Shown here: positions 32,674 through 42,487 of the stretch, piece after piece | How the letters are laid out: each line of letters opens with the position of its first letter | Position numbering within the stretch: the first letter of the stretch is position 1 | NCBI GenBank assembly: GCA_001599355.1 | Contig: BCGQ01000003.1 | Location: forward strand, 684,468 to 748,467 | Direction: 5' to 3' | Length of the DNA stretch: 64,000 nucleotides | Origin: Nakazawaea peltata | Taxonomy: Eukaryota; Ascomycota; Pichiomycetes; Alaninales; Pachysolenaceae | The notes under the pieces: generated by a model | Seen by the model: only the letters and a program-made list of their open reading frames with translations | The model's database searches: none | Told to the model about the DNA's origin: nothing | Translations under genes and position numbers: made by a program

Positions 32674-33390
32674 ATGTCTTTCTTTTCTACTAGAATATCC
32701 ATTCAATGGCCACCGGAAGAGGCCTCTGAACCATCAGAAGTCATTGTTTCATCAGTTCCTTCAGGAAAATTTGTTGATTTACGTATCTTAAAGAACCCTA
32801 CTACTGATGAAGAGAAGAAATTCCCATTTGAATGGGCTATCAATGGATACTCAACTGCTTTAGGAGAGGGCAAGATGCAATTCCATCATACTTTGGATTC
32901 TCGTGTTGAAGCCGAGAAACTCGCTTGTTTGAAAAACGGTACTGTATTTGAAGAATCTCCTGACTCCCCAGACATTGGATTGTTCTCTCTGCTTGAGAAT
33001 GGAGACAGACAAGAGGACGGAGAAATGTTGAATGTGGCTACGGGTAAAATTCAACCATACGTTGAGATCTGGAGAACTATTGACGGTGATGAATCAGTTC
33101 CTGGAAATTTTGCTAGATTTTCATCCTCGAAAGATGTCAATGCCACCAAATACAAGATGTATGAGATCGATACTGCCGACTATCAAGGTCGTTACATTGT
33201 TATAGGCAAATGGGGACAAGGAATTTTGGTAAGAAAGAACACAGAGGGACTCGATTTGAGTAAAGTTGACTCGTTAATGTCGTGTGTGCGCACTTATCAA
33301 GAGAAACCAATTTTTAAGTATGGAATTGATAGTGAATATTTCCCTATTGGATTAAATGATGGAGATTGGAAAATTACTGAAGAGAATTAA
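32674..33390 (+). CDS. HRI1: Hri1-like protein of unknown biochemical role
   Basis: Predicted 238-residue soluble protein. Segments FPFEWAINGYS, YVEIWRTIDGDE and GRYIVIGKWGQGILVRKN fit the yeast Hri1 family of two beta-barrel-like lobes; Hri1 was named for interaction with Hrr25 and has been found with Sec72, the divergent neighbour here. The first ATG is at 32674; two upstream in-frame codons are GTG and GTA. The next gene is ERV14 after about 400 bp. Confidence 0.78.
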   Translation: MSFFSTRISIQWPPEEASEPSEVIVSSVPSGKFVDLRILKNPTTDEEKKFPFEWAINGYSTALGEGKMQFHHTLDSRVEAEKLACLKNGTVFEESPDSPDIGLFSLLENGDRQEDGEMLNVATGKIQPYVEIWRTIDGDESVPGNFARFSSSKDVNATKYKMYEIDTADYQGRYIVIGKWGQGILVRKNTEGLDLSKVDSLMSCVRTYQEKPIFKYGIDSEYFPIGLNDGDWKITEEN

Positions 33391-33800
33391 TAGTAGATAG
33401 TTTAGAGTAATCTTAGACCATAATGAATGTAGCTGAGCTTGAAAGATCTGAATAGAGACAGATACCCTCAAGATATCCTTATACATACTCAATGAGTGTT
33501 TACTACATATCTAATGCATACCAATACATAAATACACCAATACCCCCCGATTGTTATCTCACTCTGTATCCCCTTCCCACCTTACCCTAATCCCCTAACC
33601 CCCTAACCTAATCCTAACCGCTCATTCACCACAGCACTTTATCACTTTATCTTATCACTTGTTCTTTTTCCTTCTACAGCTCAAAGCAAAATTTTCTTAG
33701 CGCAAAAGAGGAAATTACAAGGAAAAAAGCGATGAATTTCAGCGAATTTGAGACTTGATTTAAGAGTCGATTGATACGTATATTGAATCTGATATAAACA
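33391..33800. other. ERV14 promoter with telomere-like CCCTAA array
   Basis: 410 bp after HRI1. Besides the CCCTAA cluster at 33584-33619 it has the AGCAAAATTTT-type element at about 33681-33691 and A/G-rich sequence just before the ERV14 ATG. Confidence 0.5.
33584..33619. promoter_or_regulatory. CCCTAA/CCTAA cluster, candidate Tbf1-type site
   Basis: Five repeats begin at 33585, 33593, 33601, 33607 and 33613. CCCTAA (TTAGGG) is the core bound by yeast Tbf1-family factors at promoters and telomere-proximal DNA. The cluster is 180-215 bp before the ERV14 ATG. Factor assignment is inference from the motif. Confidence 0.45.
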
Positions 33801-34481
33801 ATGTTGGGTGAAGCTTGGTAAGTCGATGAATGAGTTTGATGAGTGGGTGATTGGATGTGGGAGTTGATTGGAGAGTTGATTGAGTTGGATCGGGTAGTCG
33901 AGTAGTGTGGCTGGCGGTGTTGCCGCTCAGTGTGCCGCTCAGTGTACTGCTAAGTGTGCCGCTCACTACCGTTTAATCGTCGCCTCTTCTGTCCCTTGGC
34001 TCTTAATCTTGGCCGGTCTCTTAGTCCTTCCCCTGACCCATACCCTTAACCATTACCTAACCCACAATAATACTAACCTCACAGGCTTTTTATCTTCGCA
34101 GTCATCGTTAACTGTGTTAACTTGTTCCTTCAAGTTTTCTTCACCATCATGTATGGTGATTTGGAATGTGACTACATTAACCCTATCGAATTATGTTACA
34201 AGTTGAACAAATACATCATTCCTGAAGCCGGAATACACGCATTCTTGTCTCTTTTGTTCTTGATCAACGGATACTGGTTCGTCTTCTTGTTGAACTTGCC
34301 ATTGTTGGCCTTCAATGCCGATAAAATTTACAAAAAGAACCATTTATTGGATGCCACTGAAATCTTCAGAACCTTGTCTAAGCACAAGAAGGAAAGTTTC
34401 CTCAAATTGGGATTCCATTTCTTGTTGTTCTTCTACTATTTGTATAGAATGATTGTTGCTTTGATTGCTGATGATTTGTGA
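33801..34481 (+). CDS. ERV14: ER cargo receptor Erv14 (cornichon), spliced
   Basis: Cornichon-family COPII cargo receptor that exports membrane proteins from the ER. Exon 1 is 33801-33817 and exon 2 is 34085-34481, giving 137 residues against 138 in S. cerevisiae. The 267-nt intron starts GTAAGT and ends TACTAACCTCACAG. Splicing is needed to restore the conserved first membrane segment ([16 protein letters not shown]), which a simple open frame lacks. Further landmarks are [37 protein letters not shown] and ESFLKLGFH. The first exon carries only five and two-thirds codons. The intron is much longer than the others here and holds short internal repeats. It converges on the AME1-like gene. Confidence 0.93.
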
Positions 34482-34693
34482 GTACAACACCACCAACCAG
34501 ACGCAAAGGCTACTACCAGGACATCCATTGGGACATCCAGAGAACTACTAGGACACATCTCCCAGTTCCATCCTCCCTTTTACTTCTATCCCCATCTTAT
34601 ACATTTTTATATATAATTATATATAATTATTCTTTATATTCTTGTGTTACTTTACTTATTACATTTATTATTAATTTGAAACGTTTGATTGTA

Positions 34694-35995
34694 TTACTTG
34701 GAGCTTCTATTTCTTTCGTCGATCTTGATCAATTTGTCATTCAATGCCTCCAATTTGGATATCACTCCAACTTCAGGATCAATCGATTTGGATATGCTGG
34801 CCAACTTCAAAGATACTTGGTCGATTGGTAAATTTTTCAGCCCCGATAAGATCTCATCTTGTACTTGTTCATTACCCTTCAAACGATCGAACGTTGAATT
34901 GATCATCATGTTAGACAGTACTCGGTCTTTTTGTTGTTTGTATGATCTTCTTAACCTCTCTAAATCCACCAGTAATTGGTCATGTTTCTTGCGTATATCA
35001 TAGATTTGAGTTCTTAAAGATTCTTTAGTTTTATTGGACTTTTGGAGCTCTTTAGTTAATATTTCAGTAGTCAAGGATGCATCGATTAATCTCGAGAAAT
35101 GTTCACTGACAATTCTGGAGTAGTTTCTTAACAGACGTTTATCCAAAAATGAAGACTTTGTTGGCTGTGATGCTGATAAAAATTCATTCATGATTTGACT
35201 TAACACATCGAGAGTGGATATTTGTCTGTTATCTAAATGTTTAGGAGTATAAGAGAGTCTTTCAAGTTGGACCTCGATCATTTTGGAGTTTCTGGAGCTT
35301 CTGGTGCCTTTGGATTTGGCATTCTTACCAACTTTAGTCGACGGTCTAGATGGGGCTGGGGCTCTAGTAGGTGGAGTCATAGATGGAGTTCTTGTTTGTG
35401 GAATGGAACGTTTCTTTGATACATTCATAGCTGGCAGGAAAAGATTCTCATCCCCATCATCCAACTCTTCATGTTCATCAGAAACCTGCTGATAATCCTC
35501 ATCTTCATCGGATAAATCAGGTTCCTCTTCTATAAGCTGATCTCTAGGAGCAGGAGCAGCAGGCCTTCGAAGTAACCTATTACGGCTTAATAACGAGCCA
35601 GATCCAGATGTCAAACTTGATTTCCTTGATTTCCGCTTTGCTCCCTCTGTTACAGGTCTAATTGCACCGGGAATAGGAGAGCCTTCACCAAGTGGCTCTT
35701 CAGATTGTATAGGAGAGAGAAACAGCAGACTATTCCTTGAAATTTCGCTAGTTCTCGGTGTTCTGACCCGTCCTGAATTCCTTCTAGATGCTCCTTGTTC
35801 AAATAAATTATCAATAGAATCCCTTTTCCGCACCGGTGAATTACGAGTACTGCTGGCGGCTGATCTGGTCTTAGTAGCGCTAGCGCTACCAATGGCGGGA
35901 GCCCTTGGACTCCCTAAAACCAACTGAGCATTGGATCCTTGCCGTACCAGAGCTCCTCTCTTTCTATTTTCGATCTTTTCAACTCTGGAACTCAT
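34694..35995 (-). CDS. AME1: Kinetochore protein Ame1-like (CENP-U)
   Basis: Predicted 433-residue protein. The N-terminal 260 residues are disordered, rich in Ser, Arg and Pro with SPR/SPV-type sites; the C-terminal third is helical and coiled-coil. The segment around RQISTLDVLSQIMNEF and the ending IDPEVGVISKLEALNDKLIKID resemble yeast Ame1, which with Okp1 forms the COMA core linking centromeric nucleosomes to the Mtw1 complex. A basic N-terminal motif (about residues 11-18) fits the Mtw1-binding end of Ame1. Similarity is by eye and limited to the C-terminal region, so the call is moderate. The ATG at 35995 is used; the frame is open further only from GTG. Another coiled-coil kinetochore subunit would be the main alternative. 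Confidence 0.6.
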   Translation of the reverse strand: MSSRVEKIENRKRGALVRQGSNAQLVLGSPRAPAIGSASATKTRSAASSTRNSPVRKRDSIDNLFEQGASRRNSGRVRTPRTSEISRNSLLFLSPIQSEEPLGEGSPIPGAIRPVTEGAKRKSRKSSLTSGSGSLLSRNRLLRRPAAPAPRDQLIEEEPDLSDEDEDYQQVSDEHEELDDGDENLFLPAMNVSKKRSIPQTRTPSMTPPTRAPAPSRPSTKVGKNAKSKGTRSSRNSKMIEVQLERLSYTPKHLDNRQISTLDVLSQIMNEFLSASQPTKSSFLDKRLLRNYSRIVSEHFSRLIDASLTTEILTKELQKSNKTKESLRTQIYDIRKKHDQLLVDLERLRRSYKQQKDRVLSNMMINSTFDRLKGNEQVQDEILSGLKNLPIDQVSLKLASISKSIDPEVGVISKLEALNDKLIKIDERNRSSK

Positions 35996-36205
35996 CACTC
36001 TGTCTACGTCCAACGCCAATGCTTCACCCTTAATCGATCTCACCTTAATTTTACGCGATGTTTACAAAAAATTGTATGGAGAATTATTTATTATGGGGGG
36101 AATATATTTTCGTATTTTGCTAATCATAGAGATGAGGTTTGCCCTGTGTTGGAAGTTTCGTAAATTGCTGATGGTCGATGATGAGGGGGTTCTGAAGGGG
36201 ATCGA

Positions 36206-37078
36206 TCAAATGAACCCACCTGGACCTCCAAATCCACCACCGAATCCGCCACCAAGTCCGTTTCCACCAAGTCCATTATTAGGACCGAATGGATTATTTG
36301 GCCCACGGGATGGCCCCCTTAAATTTCCTGGTAACCCAATTTCTACCATATTTAAATCTTCTGTCCCATCCCCCATCATAGGGTCATCGTAACGAGGGCC
36401 ACCACGACGATTAGACGATGGACCACCAAACATCGGATGATTAGGAGTAGGATACATTCCTCCCTCACCATTATTTCCCAAAGGATCAATAAAAGGAGTC
36501 ATTGCTGGTCTAGATGATAACCCTGGTGGATTCAAATCTCTCTCCCCTATAGATAAAGGATTTGAGGAAGGGGCGATTCCCTGTGGTCGTTCTGGATGGC
36601 CGAGCATTTGATATTCATCATCAAATTTTGGAGGTGCTTCTGCGCTAGGTTGGCTTTTAGAGGATTCTGAGGTTGCAAACAGCCCCAATTTCACAGATGG
36701 CAGGGGCACTTGCTCAATTTCCCCCCTCATCGCTTTGTCATTCACGACCTTTTTCAGATCTGGTTCCATAGGTGGCAAGATGAACTTTTCATCCAATAAA
36801 GCGTGTAATTTGTCGGAATTGATTTGTCCATCATCATCCAAATATGTCTTAATATCGATGAGACTTGATTTTAGCTGGTCTTTGTATACTAAATTAATCA
36901 CAAATCTGTCCCCTTTCTGAACATTGCTTATTAATAGGGAGATTCCATTAGTGAAGGACAGTTCCAGATATTGAACGGAATTGAGTTCTGTGTCGGTATC
37001 AGAATTAGATCCTGTACTTTTGGTGACCCACTCTTTGCAACTCTTCAATAATAACGTTAGTTTGTCCTGCAATACCAT
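36206..37078 (-). CDS. FUB1: PI31-family proteasome regulator Fub1
   Basis: Predicted 290-residue protein. The N-terminal FP domain (about residues 1-150) is followed by a disordered Pro/Gly-rich tail ending in GGFGG-type repeats, the PI31/Fub1 layout. PI31 proteins bind the 20S proteasome and modulate its assembly or activity. I use the ATG at 37078 (MVLQDKLTLLLKSC); the open frame runs 76 codons further upstream from a non-ATG codon through a 22-bp repeat and is probably promoter. It is divergent from MET8. RPN2, a proteasome gene, lies 5 kb away, which is likely chance. Confidence 0.72.
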   Translation of the reverse strand: MVLQDKLTLLLKSCKEWVTKSTGSNSDTDTELNSVQYLELSFTNGISLLISNVQKGDRFVINLVYKDQLKSSLIDIKTYLDDDGQINSDKLHALLDEKFILPPMEPDLKKVVNDKAMRGEIEQVPLPSVKLGLFATSESSKSQPSAEAPPKFDDEYQMLGHPERPQGIAPSSNPLSIGERDLNPPGLSSRPAMTPFIDPLGNNGEGGMYPTPNHPMFGGPSSNRRGGPRYDDPMMGDGTEDLNMVEIGLPGNLRGPSRGPNNPFGPNNGLGGNGLGGGFGGGFGGPGGFI

Positions 37079-37162
37079 AACGATAATATTTAATTGTGAT
37101 GTATGTCTTGTGGAGTGTTTTGTTAAGAGGAAATCAGGGGATTGAAGTGCGCTAGGTGAGAA

Positions 37163-37228
37163 TTTGCGCTGAGCTCCTACTGATTTTGCGCTGAGCTCCT
37201 GCTGAATCTGCGCAGTTCCTCCCTCGAG
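37163..37228. repeat. 22-bp direct repeat in the FUB1/MET8 promoter
   Basis: Two nearly identical copies at 37163-37183 and 37185-37205, sharing TTTGCGCTGAGCTCCT, with a third degenerate copy after 37207 and another TGCGCTGAG at 37231. They lie 85-150 bp upstream of FUB1 and about 150-200 bp upstream of MET8. Confidence 0.7.
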
Positions 37229-37369
37229 CCTGCGCTGAGTCTCAGCCCTGCCCAACCTCTGCCCAACCACCCGCCCAGCATCAGCAACCCTCCACCACCC
37301 CTTCACAGCTCAAATGCGCATCTCCTCCTCTCTTTCTCTTCCTCTCCATTCCCTCATTAACACCAAGCA

Positions 37370-38205
37370 ATGACACAAGTAGACATCCCACCTCCAAATG
37401 GCTCATTATGTCTCGCATGGCAAGTTAAAAGTATGTTCAATTGCTAAAAGCTATCAGTACATTTACTAACTCATCAGATCGTCATGTATTACTCGTCGGC
37501 GGTGGTGAAGTAGCCACAGGAAGGGTCAACTTATTACTTCAAGCTAACGCCAAAGTCACCGTAGTATCACCTGAAGTGACTCCTACAATTGAGAAATGGA
37601 ATGAGTTAGGTCTTTTACATAAGGTGATCAAGAGAAAGTACGAACCGTCGGACTTGAAAATGTACGAGACTCAAAGTCTCGAAGACTTCTCTATCACTCC
37701 TCAATCTGAACATGATTTCGAACAATTGGAAGCCTTTTTGGAACAACAAAGGTTCGCTCTTGTATTAACTGCCATCCCGGATCACGAATTATCAAGAGTC
37801 ATCCACTATCAAAGTAAACTTCTCAACTTACAATGTAACATTCTGGATCGTCCAAAGATCTGTGACTTCTATTTCGGAGCAATGTATAGACGAGGATCTC
37901 TCCAAATCATGATTAGCTCTAATGGTAATAGTCCACGGTTGACCAAAAGAATCAAGGATGAAAAGATCGCCGCACTGTTGAATGACGTTGACATCGACAA
38001 AGCTGTTGAGAATCTCGGATATCTTCGTGGTAAACTTCGAGAAGTCAAACTGGTCGGAGATACCAATAAAATCATCAAAGAAAGAATGGAATGGAATAAA
38101 CTGGTGACAGATTTATACAGTATCGAGAAGTGGTGTACATTCACCAAAGATGAGTTAGACAAGATCCTCGAATTCTACCCAGAAATGCCTCCTACACAGT
38201 TATAA
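37370..38205 (+). CDS. MET8: Siroheme synthase Met8, spliced
   Basis: Bifunctional precorrin-2 dehydrogenase and sirohydrochlorin ferrochelatase, making the siroheme of sulfite reductase. Exon 1 is 37370-37430 and exon 2 is 37478-38205, giving 262 residues. The 47-nt intron begins GTATGT and ends TACTAACTCATCAG. Joining the exons gives SLCLAWQVKNRHVLLVGGGE, which restores the family lead-in to the NAD-binding Rossmann motif GGGEVATGRVN. Further landmarks are the segment around CDFYFGAMYRRGSLQIMISS and GNSPRLTKRIKDEI. Length is near yeast Met8 (274). It is divergent from FUB1 and convergent with NGR1. Confidence 0.92.
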
Positions 38206-38462
38206 TAATATAAAATGGATTTTACTTTAATAACAAAATGAAACGTAGAATAAAAAAGACATCTTCATGGTAATATTTGATTGGAAATCAGATGAAATAA
38301 TGATAGTATAAGCTTTTGAGCCTCCTGGTTGTTGATTTTGTTATCCTGGTGTGTTAAATAGTTACAAAATGGAGGTATTTGAGCATCGGTGTGTGTCTAT
38401 GATGAGCACCATCTGCGCTTACATGTCATGTCTATCATGGGCGATTTTTGTGGGTTACTGGC

Positions 38463-40046
38463 TTACTGGGCCTGTTGTGGAGTTACAGGAGAATTGGACT
38501 CTTCCAATTCAGCTCTTTCAGAGCCTGCAAATTGAGGAATGAATCCCATATTCCCATTCGATACAGTAGTATTAGAAATATCCGAAGGAACTGGAGTGGT
38601 GGTCACTAAAGTACTTCCAGAAGAAGAGCCAAAGGCATCTGCTGGTCCTGGATTAGTAGGTGGAGGCCCATAATACATAGGAGGAAGACCTTGTGGAGGA
38701 CGTCCAAAATCGGCTCCCATACCTTGAGGAATAGAATTGAGTGAGGTTGGTACTGGATAACCCTCGTAGCCAGTGGAAATTCCAACTTGAGAACTCAATA
38801 ACATTTGTTGATTCATGTTATTGTGGTTGGATCTACCCCAACTCAATCTGACTCTTGAACCACCAATAATAAATCCTTGCATTCCAGCAATAGCTTGTTC
38901 GGCATCCTCTCTTTTAGCGAATTTGACAAATCCACAACCTTTACCTTGAGGGATTTTAACTTGAACGATATTTCCAAACGGTTCGAACAAAGTGATCAAA
39001 GTCTCTTCAGGAACTCCGGCAGCTAACCCACCTACAAAGACAGTAGTATTGGTAGGATCGTTGAAAGCTTGTTGTTGAGGAGGTGATGGTTGGTTGAAAT
39101 GAGGTGTATAGTAAGGCATTCCACCTGGAATTGGAGGTGGGGGAGGTGGCAGCATATATAATTGATTTTGATCCATACCTGGTTCACCAATGAATTCATT
39201 TGGTTGTTGAGGGAACGTAGTGTTAGCCATTCCAATATTATTTGCAAGATTATTGGCATGTTTTGGAGTGGCCAATGCTACTCTAATTGGTCTTCCACCT
39301 AACCAAACACCATTCATTTTTAATAAAGCTCTAGTTCTTTCCTCTTCATTAGTAAATCTAACAAAACCAAAACAACGAGAAGAACCAGTTACAGGATCGG
39401 TCATGACACGTACGGTCTTTACGGACTTGAAAGAGGTTTGGAATAATGCTAACAAATGGGCCTCGGTGGTCGAAGGAGACAAATCACCTACAAAGATGGA
39501 ATATTCCGGAGTCTGTGGGATTTGAGAAGCCAATGTAGCTCCACTTGCCCAATTCAATCTGAAAACTTTGTTGTTGGAAGAAGGTACAAGCGAACCGTTC
39601 AAAGCCAATGCTTCTTTAGCTTCTTCATAAGTTTCAAATTCGACAAAACAATAACCTGAATGGTTGAAATAGTTGGCTCCAGCTGGGTTACGATGATGCA
39701 TGACAGGTGGTCTCTTTGGCTTGATAACTTTGACAAGGACAGACTTGTTCAAACTCTTCCATAATTCCACGATATAATCTTCATCCCACCAAGGTTCCAA
39801 GTCACCCATCCATAAAGTCTTTGGTTGAGCACCACCGGCGGTAGCCGCCACATTTTCTGGAGGATTAGGAAGGGGCATATTGTTCAAGAACTCAGCCTGT
39901 TGTGCAGGGGTAGGGGCGGCGATGGCGGCGCCTGGGATGGCAGAAGGTGGGAGCGCAGTACCTGGGAGCGTAGCGCCCGGGATAGGGTTACCACCCTGTT
40001 GTGATGGGGTCTGCTGTGGCAGAGTCTGTGGCTGTTCAGAAGACAT
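38463..40046 (-). CDS. NGR1: RNA-binding protein Ngr1 with three RRMs
   Basis: Predicted 527-residue cytoplasmic RNA-binding protein. RRM1 (about residues 76-170) opens with TLWMGDLEPWWDED; RRM2 (about 182-265) has SIFVGDLSPSTTEAHLLALF and SRCFGFVRF; RRM3 (about 335-405) has TTVFVGGLAAGVPEETL and GCGFVKFAKREDAEQAI. Flanks are Pro/Gln-rich. The sequence between RRM1 and RRM2 (FRLNWASGATLASQIPQTPE) matches Ngr1 more closely than the U1 protein Nam8. Yeast Ngr1 promotes decay of the POR1 mRNA and slows growth when overproduced. The start is a true ATG. A purine-rich tract (pyrimidine on the coding strand) lies about 340-400 bp upstream. Confidence 0.9.
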   Translation of the reverse strand: MSSEQPQTLPQQTPSQQGGNPIPGATLPGTALPPSAIPGAAIAAPTPAQQAEFLNNMPLPNPPENVAATAGGAQPKTLWMGDLEPWWDEDYIVELWKSLNKSVLVKVIKPKRPPVMHHRNPAGANYFNHSGYCFVEFETYEEAKEALALNGSLVPSSNNKVFRLNWASGATLASQIPQTPEYSIFVGDLSPSTTEAHLLALFQTSFKSVKTVRVMTDPVTGSSRCFGFVRFTNEEERTRALLKMNGVWLGGRPIRVALATPKHANNLANNIGMANTTFPQQPNEFIGEPGMDQNQLYMLPPPPPPIPGGMPYYTPHFNQPSPPQQQAFNDPTNTTVFVGGLAAGVPEETLITLFEPFGNIVQVKIPQGKGCGFVKFAKREDAEQAIAGMQGFIIGGSRVRLSWGRSNHNNMNQQMLLSSQVGISTGYEGYPVPTSLNSIPQGMGADFGRPPQGLPPMYYGPPPTNPGPADAFGSSSGSTLVTTTPVPSDISNTTVSNGNMGFIPQFAGSERAELEESNSPVTPQQAQ

Positions 40047-40384
40047 TTCAATACAATAATCTTCCTATTCCACCAAGGGGTAACAAAACACAAACAGTAC
40101 TGAAATCAAAAAAAGAAAAAAATAACCAAAAGAGTCGGTAATACCACTCAATAGTTTCAGGACAACGGCAACAAAAGACAAAAACCAAAAACCAAAACTA
40201 CACTCAAAGTGATATATATCTCTATTAGGTTCAATTCAATGTTTGAATATATATCTGAAAAGCTTTTCTTGACAAAAAAGTGAAAAAAATCGCTAAAGAA
40301 TTCTCGAGACTCCTTAGTTTTTTTCCTTTTCAGAGGGAAAAAATAAGAACAAGACCAAAAGAGCAAGGAGTGACTAAGAATAGT

Positions 40385-40452
40385 GAAGGGGAGGGAAGAG
40401 GAGGAAAGGGGAGAAGGGGGAGGGGGAAGGAGGAAGGTAGGTGGGGGGAGAT
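40385..40452 (+). repeat. Polypurine (G/A) tract
   Basis: Nearly uninterrupted purines over about 68 bp, with G runs of three to six. It could adopt triplex or G-quadruplex structure; this is inference from composition. Confidence 0.7.
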
Positions 40453-42220
40453 AAAATCGGATGATTTGCGGAAGATGCTGATGGAAAGAGTCAAATTGGT
40501 ATCTTACAGGATCTCAACATTGCTGTCACGGCTAAACACTAGGGTCATTTGGTGGAGAATACAGGAACCAACACCTGAAATATGCCAAATCAGGCCCACT
40601 GAAATTTCCAACATTTTAAGGTTTTTCTCACAGCAACAAGGAAATTATTTCTAAAAAAAGGTTTTCTGATTTCGGAATGACAGAATCTGTGGTTTGTTGT
40701 AATAGACAAGAAGAGGTGCGTTTATTTGAACAGGATGAGTGTTTGTACGTAGTACAGGAGAGATTGTTGGTGTTCAGCATCTTGTGGATCGAGGTTTATG
40801 GACTTGTTGATTTTTGATTTTTGATTTTTTATCAACCGAGGTGAGGTATTTGCCGAGTCTCCAACTTTTTTTGCCTCTATTTAGGCGCAGATCTCGCCGC
40901 GGTATGACCCGAGGAACAACTGGAGATCATACTTAGTTTGGATTTTTGACGACGAGGCTTTCGCTATATGTATCTCTACTTAACTTCAGGATCAATCAAA
41001 TTTGTTAGCTTAATTATTGCGTGCTCTCAACTCCCAACTCTAACCAAAGAAGAGGTTACATCGAAGAGGTTGAGTCTTTTTTTCGGAACAAATCTTAAAC
41101 TGTGCTGTGTGATCATGCGCTATGAGCCACCCACTTATTCCTAACGTTTACTGTACATTCTGGTTTGCCTATGCATAGATTTAGAGAACATAATACCGTG
41201 CCAAAATAAAATCTTGTTTCCTCTTTATAGCTCCTTTTGTTCTACAAACATTTCGATTGAGGTCAAGCTTAAGCAGAGTACAATTGCAGCTAACAGATGC
41301 ATTCAAACGCACAGGTTAAATTGTGGCCGTTTTCTGTAGTATGATATGAGACAAGGGTGCTTTAAGAACTGCAATGGTACCTTCTATATTAGGTGTATTC
41401 GCATGGATTGGATTAAAGATGCTTTACCCGGACCTTTAGCCTGACCCCCCAAGACCCTAAGAAAAAAATGCCGAGGGTATTTTTTTTCTGAATGCAAAAC
41501 TGCTTTTGTTGAGTTCTTTGATTTTTGTGCGCTTGTTTATGCAGGAGATTTGATTTAAACTTTGCATATACTTTTCGGAACAATCAGCTATCTATGGAAC
41601 AGGACTAATGTAGGGGATAATAGGGGTTGCCACCGGGGCATAAGAGATAGTGTAAGGCGTTACGTGTGAGACTTAACATGAAGAGGTGACGACGCGATGA
41701 CGCGTTGATTTATGTTGATGATCTTGAAATGATACTGAGTTGGTCTGATCCTGGTGATCTGATCTCTGTATATATTTAAATGTTTCTATTAATAACTACT
41801 CTATGACAAACAGCTTACTAGAGCTTAGTCTTTGATTGATTCATGGTAAAAGACATTGGAGTGGATGCTCTGCTCAGGTGGATATCTCCATAGGTTGTAA
41901 TGGCAATCTTAATTGTGCTGCAGTGTGATTTGCTCTGTGATTTCTAAAGAATTAACTCGGAACATCATTCTCATATATTTTATATATTTTATAGAAGTAA
42001 TTAGGGATAAACTTACATAGTGATTTAATACCTCAATTGAGCTTTAGCAGGCTAGTGTTCATATAGTCAGTATAGAATATCCGGACAAAATCATCAGAAT
42101 ACCATTAAACTGCTTTCAATTAGAAAGAGAGAGATCACAAATCATTCCAGACTAATCCATACTAATCCATACTATTCTTTAATGGGATCATTGAGCCCAT
42201 CTCCTTTCTTTAATTTTCAC

Positions 42221-42316
42221 AGTTTCCCTTAATATTTTCCTTAATTCTTTCCCTAACATTTTCCTTAATATTTCCCTAAATATTTTCCTTAATAATTTCC
42301 TTAGAATTTTCCTTAC
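42221..42316 (+). promoter_or_regulatory. 12-bp phased TTTCCYTAA array upstream of RPN2
   Basis: Eight units in which the first C of TTCC falls at 42226, 42239, 42251, 42263, 42274, 42287, 42299 and 42311, an average step of 12 bp. Two units contain CCCTAA. The array ends about 170 bp before the RPN2 ATG. The same motif family, in the same orientation relative to the gene, lies upstream of GET2. Confidence 0.65.
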
Positions 42317-42487
42317 CTTGTCACTCTACCTTTTCCACTTCAGTGGCAATAGTCGTGCACAACCAATTCCCAATCAAGTAATATCGCCAAATCCTAACGA
42401 AAATCAACAACGAGAGGCAAATTATAACGGCGGTATTGACATTTGACTCAACACAACACCAATCAATTACCAAAGGCGCTTTGTAAA

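Larger units (their letters stand above)
40047..42487. other. Long divergent promoter region between NGR1 and RPN2
   Basis: 2.44 kb without a gene. From left: A-rich 5' region of NGR1; a polypurine tract at about 40385-40452; unremarkable sequence from 40600 to 42200 in which I see no ORF, RNA gene or terminal repeat; then the 12-bp phased array before RPN2. The central 1.6 kb is unexplained. Confidence 0.5.

Noticed and set aside
33760-33966. Minus-strand ORF of Thr/Leu/Ser repeats
   Set aside because: It lies across ERV14 exon 1 and intron and comes from short GTGCCGCTCA-type repeats.
37079-37306. 76-codon N-terminal extension of FUB1
   Set aside because: It starts at a non-ATG codon and covers a 22-bp direct repeat; the PI31 domain begins at the ATG at 37078.
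41600-42060. Solo LTR of a retroelement
   Set aside because: The TATATATTTAAATG and TATTAATAACTACTC segments recall yeast LTRs, but I found no matching inverted ends, target-site duplication or second copy in the window.
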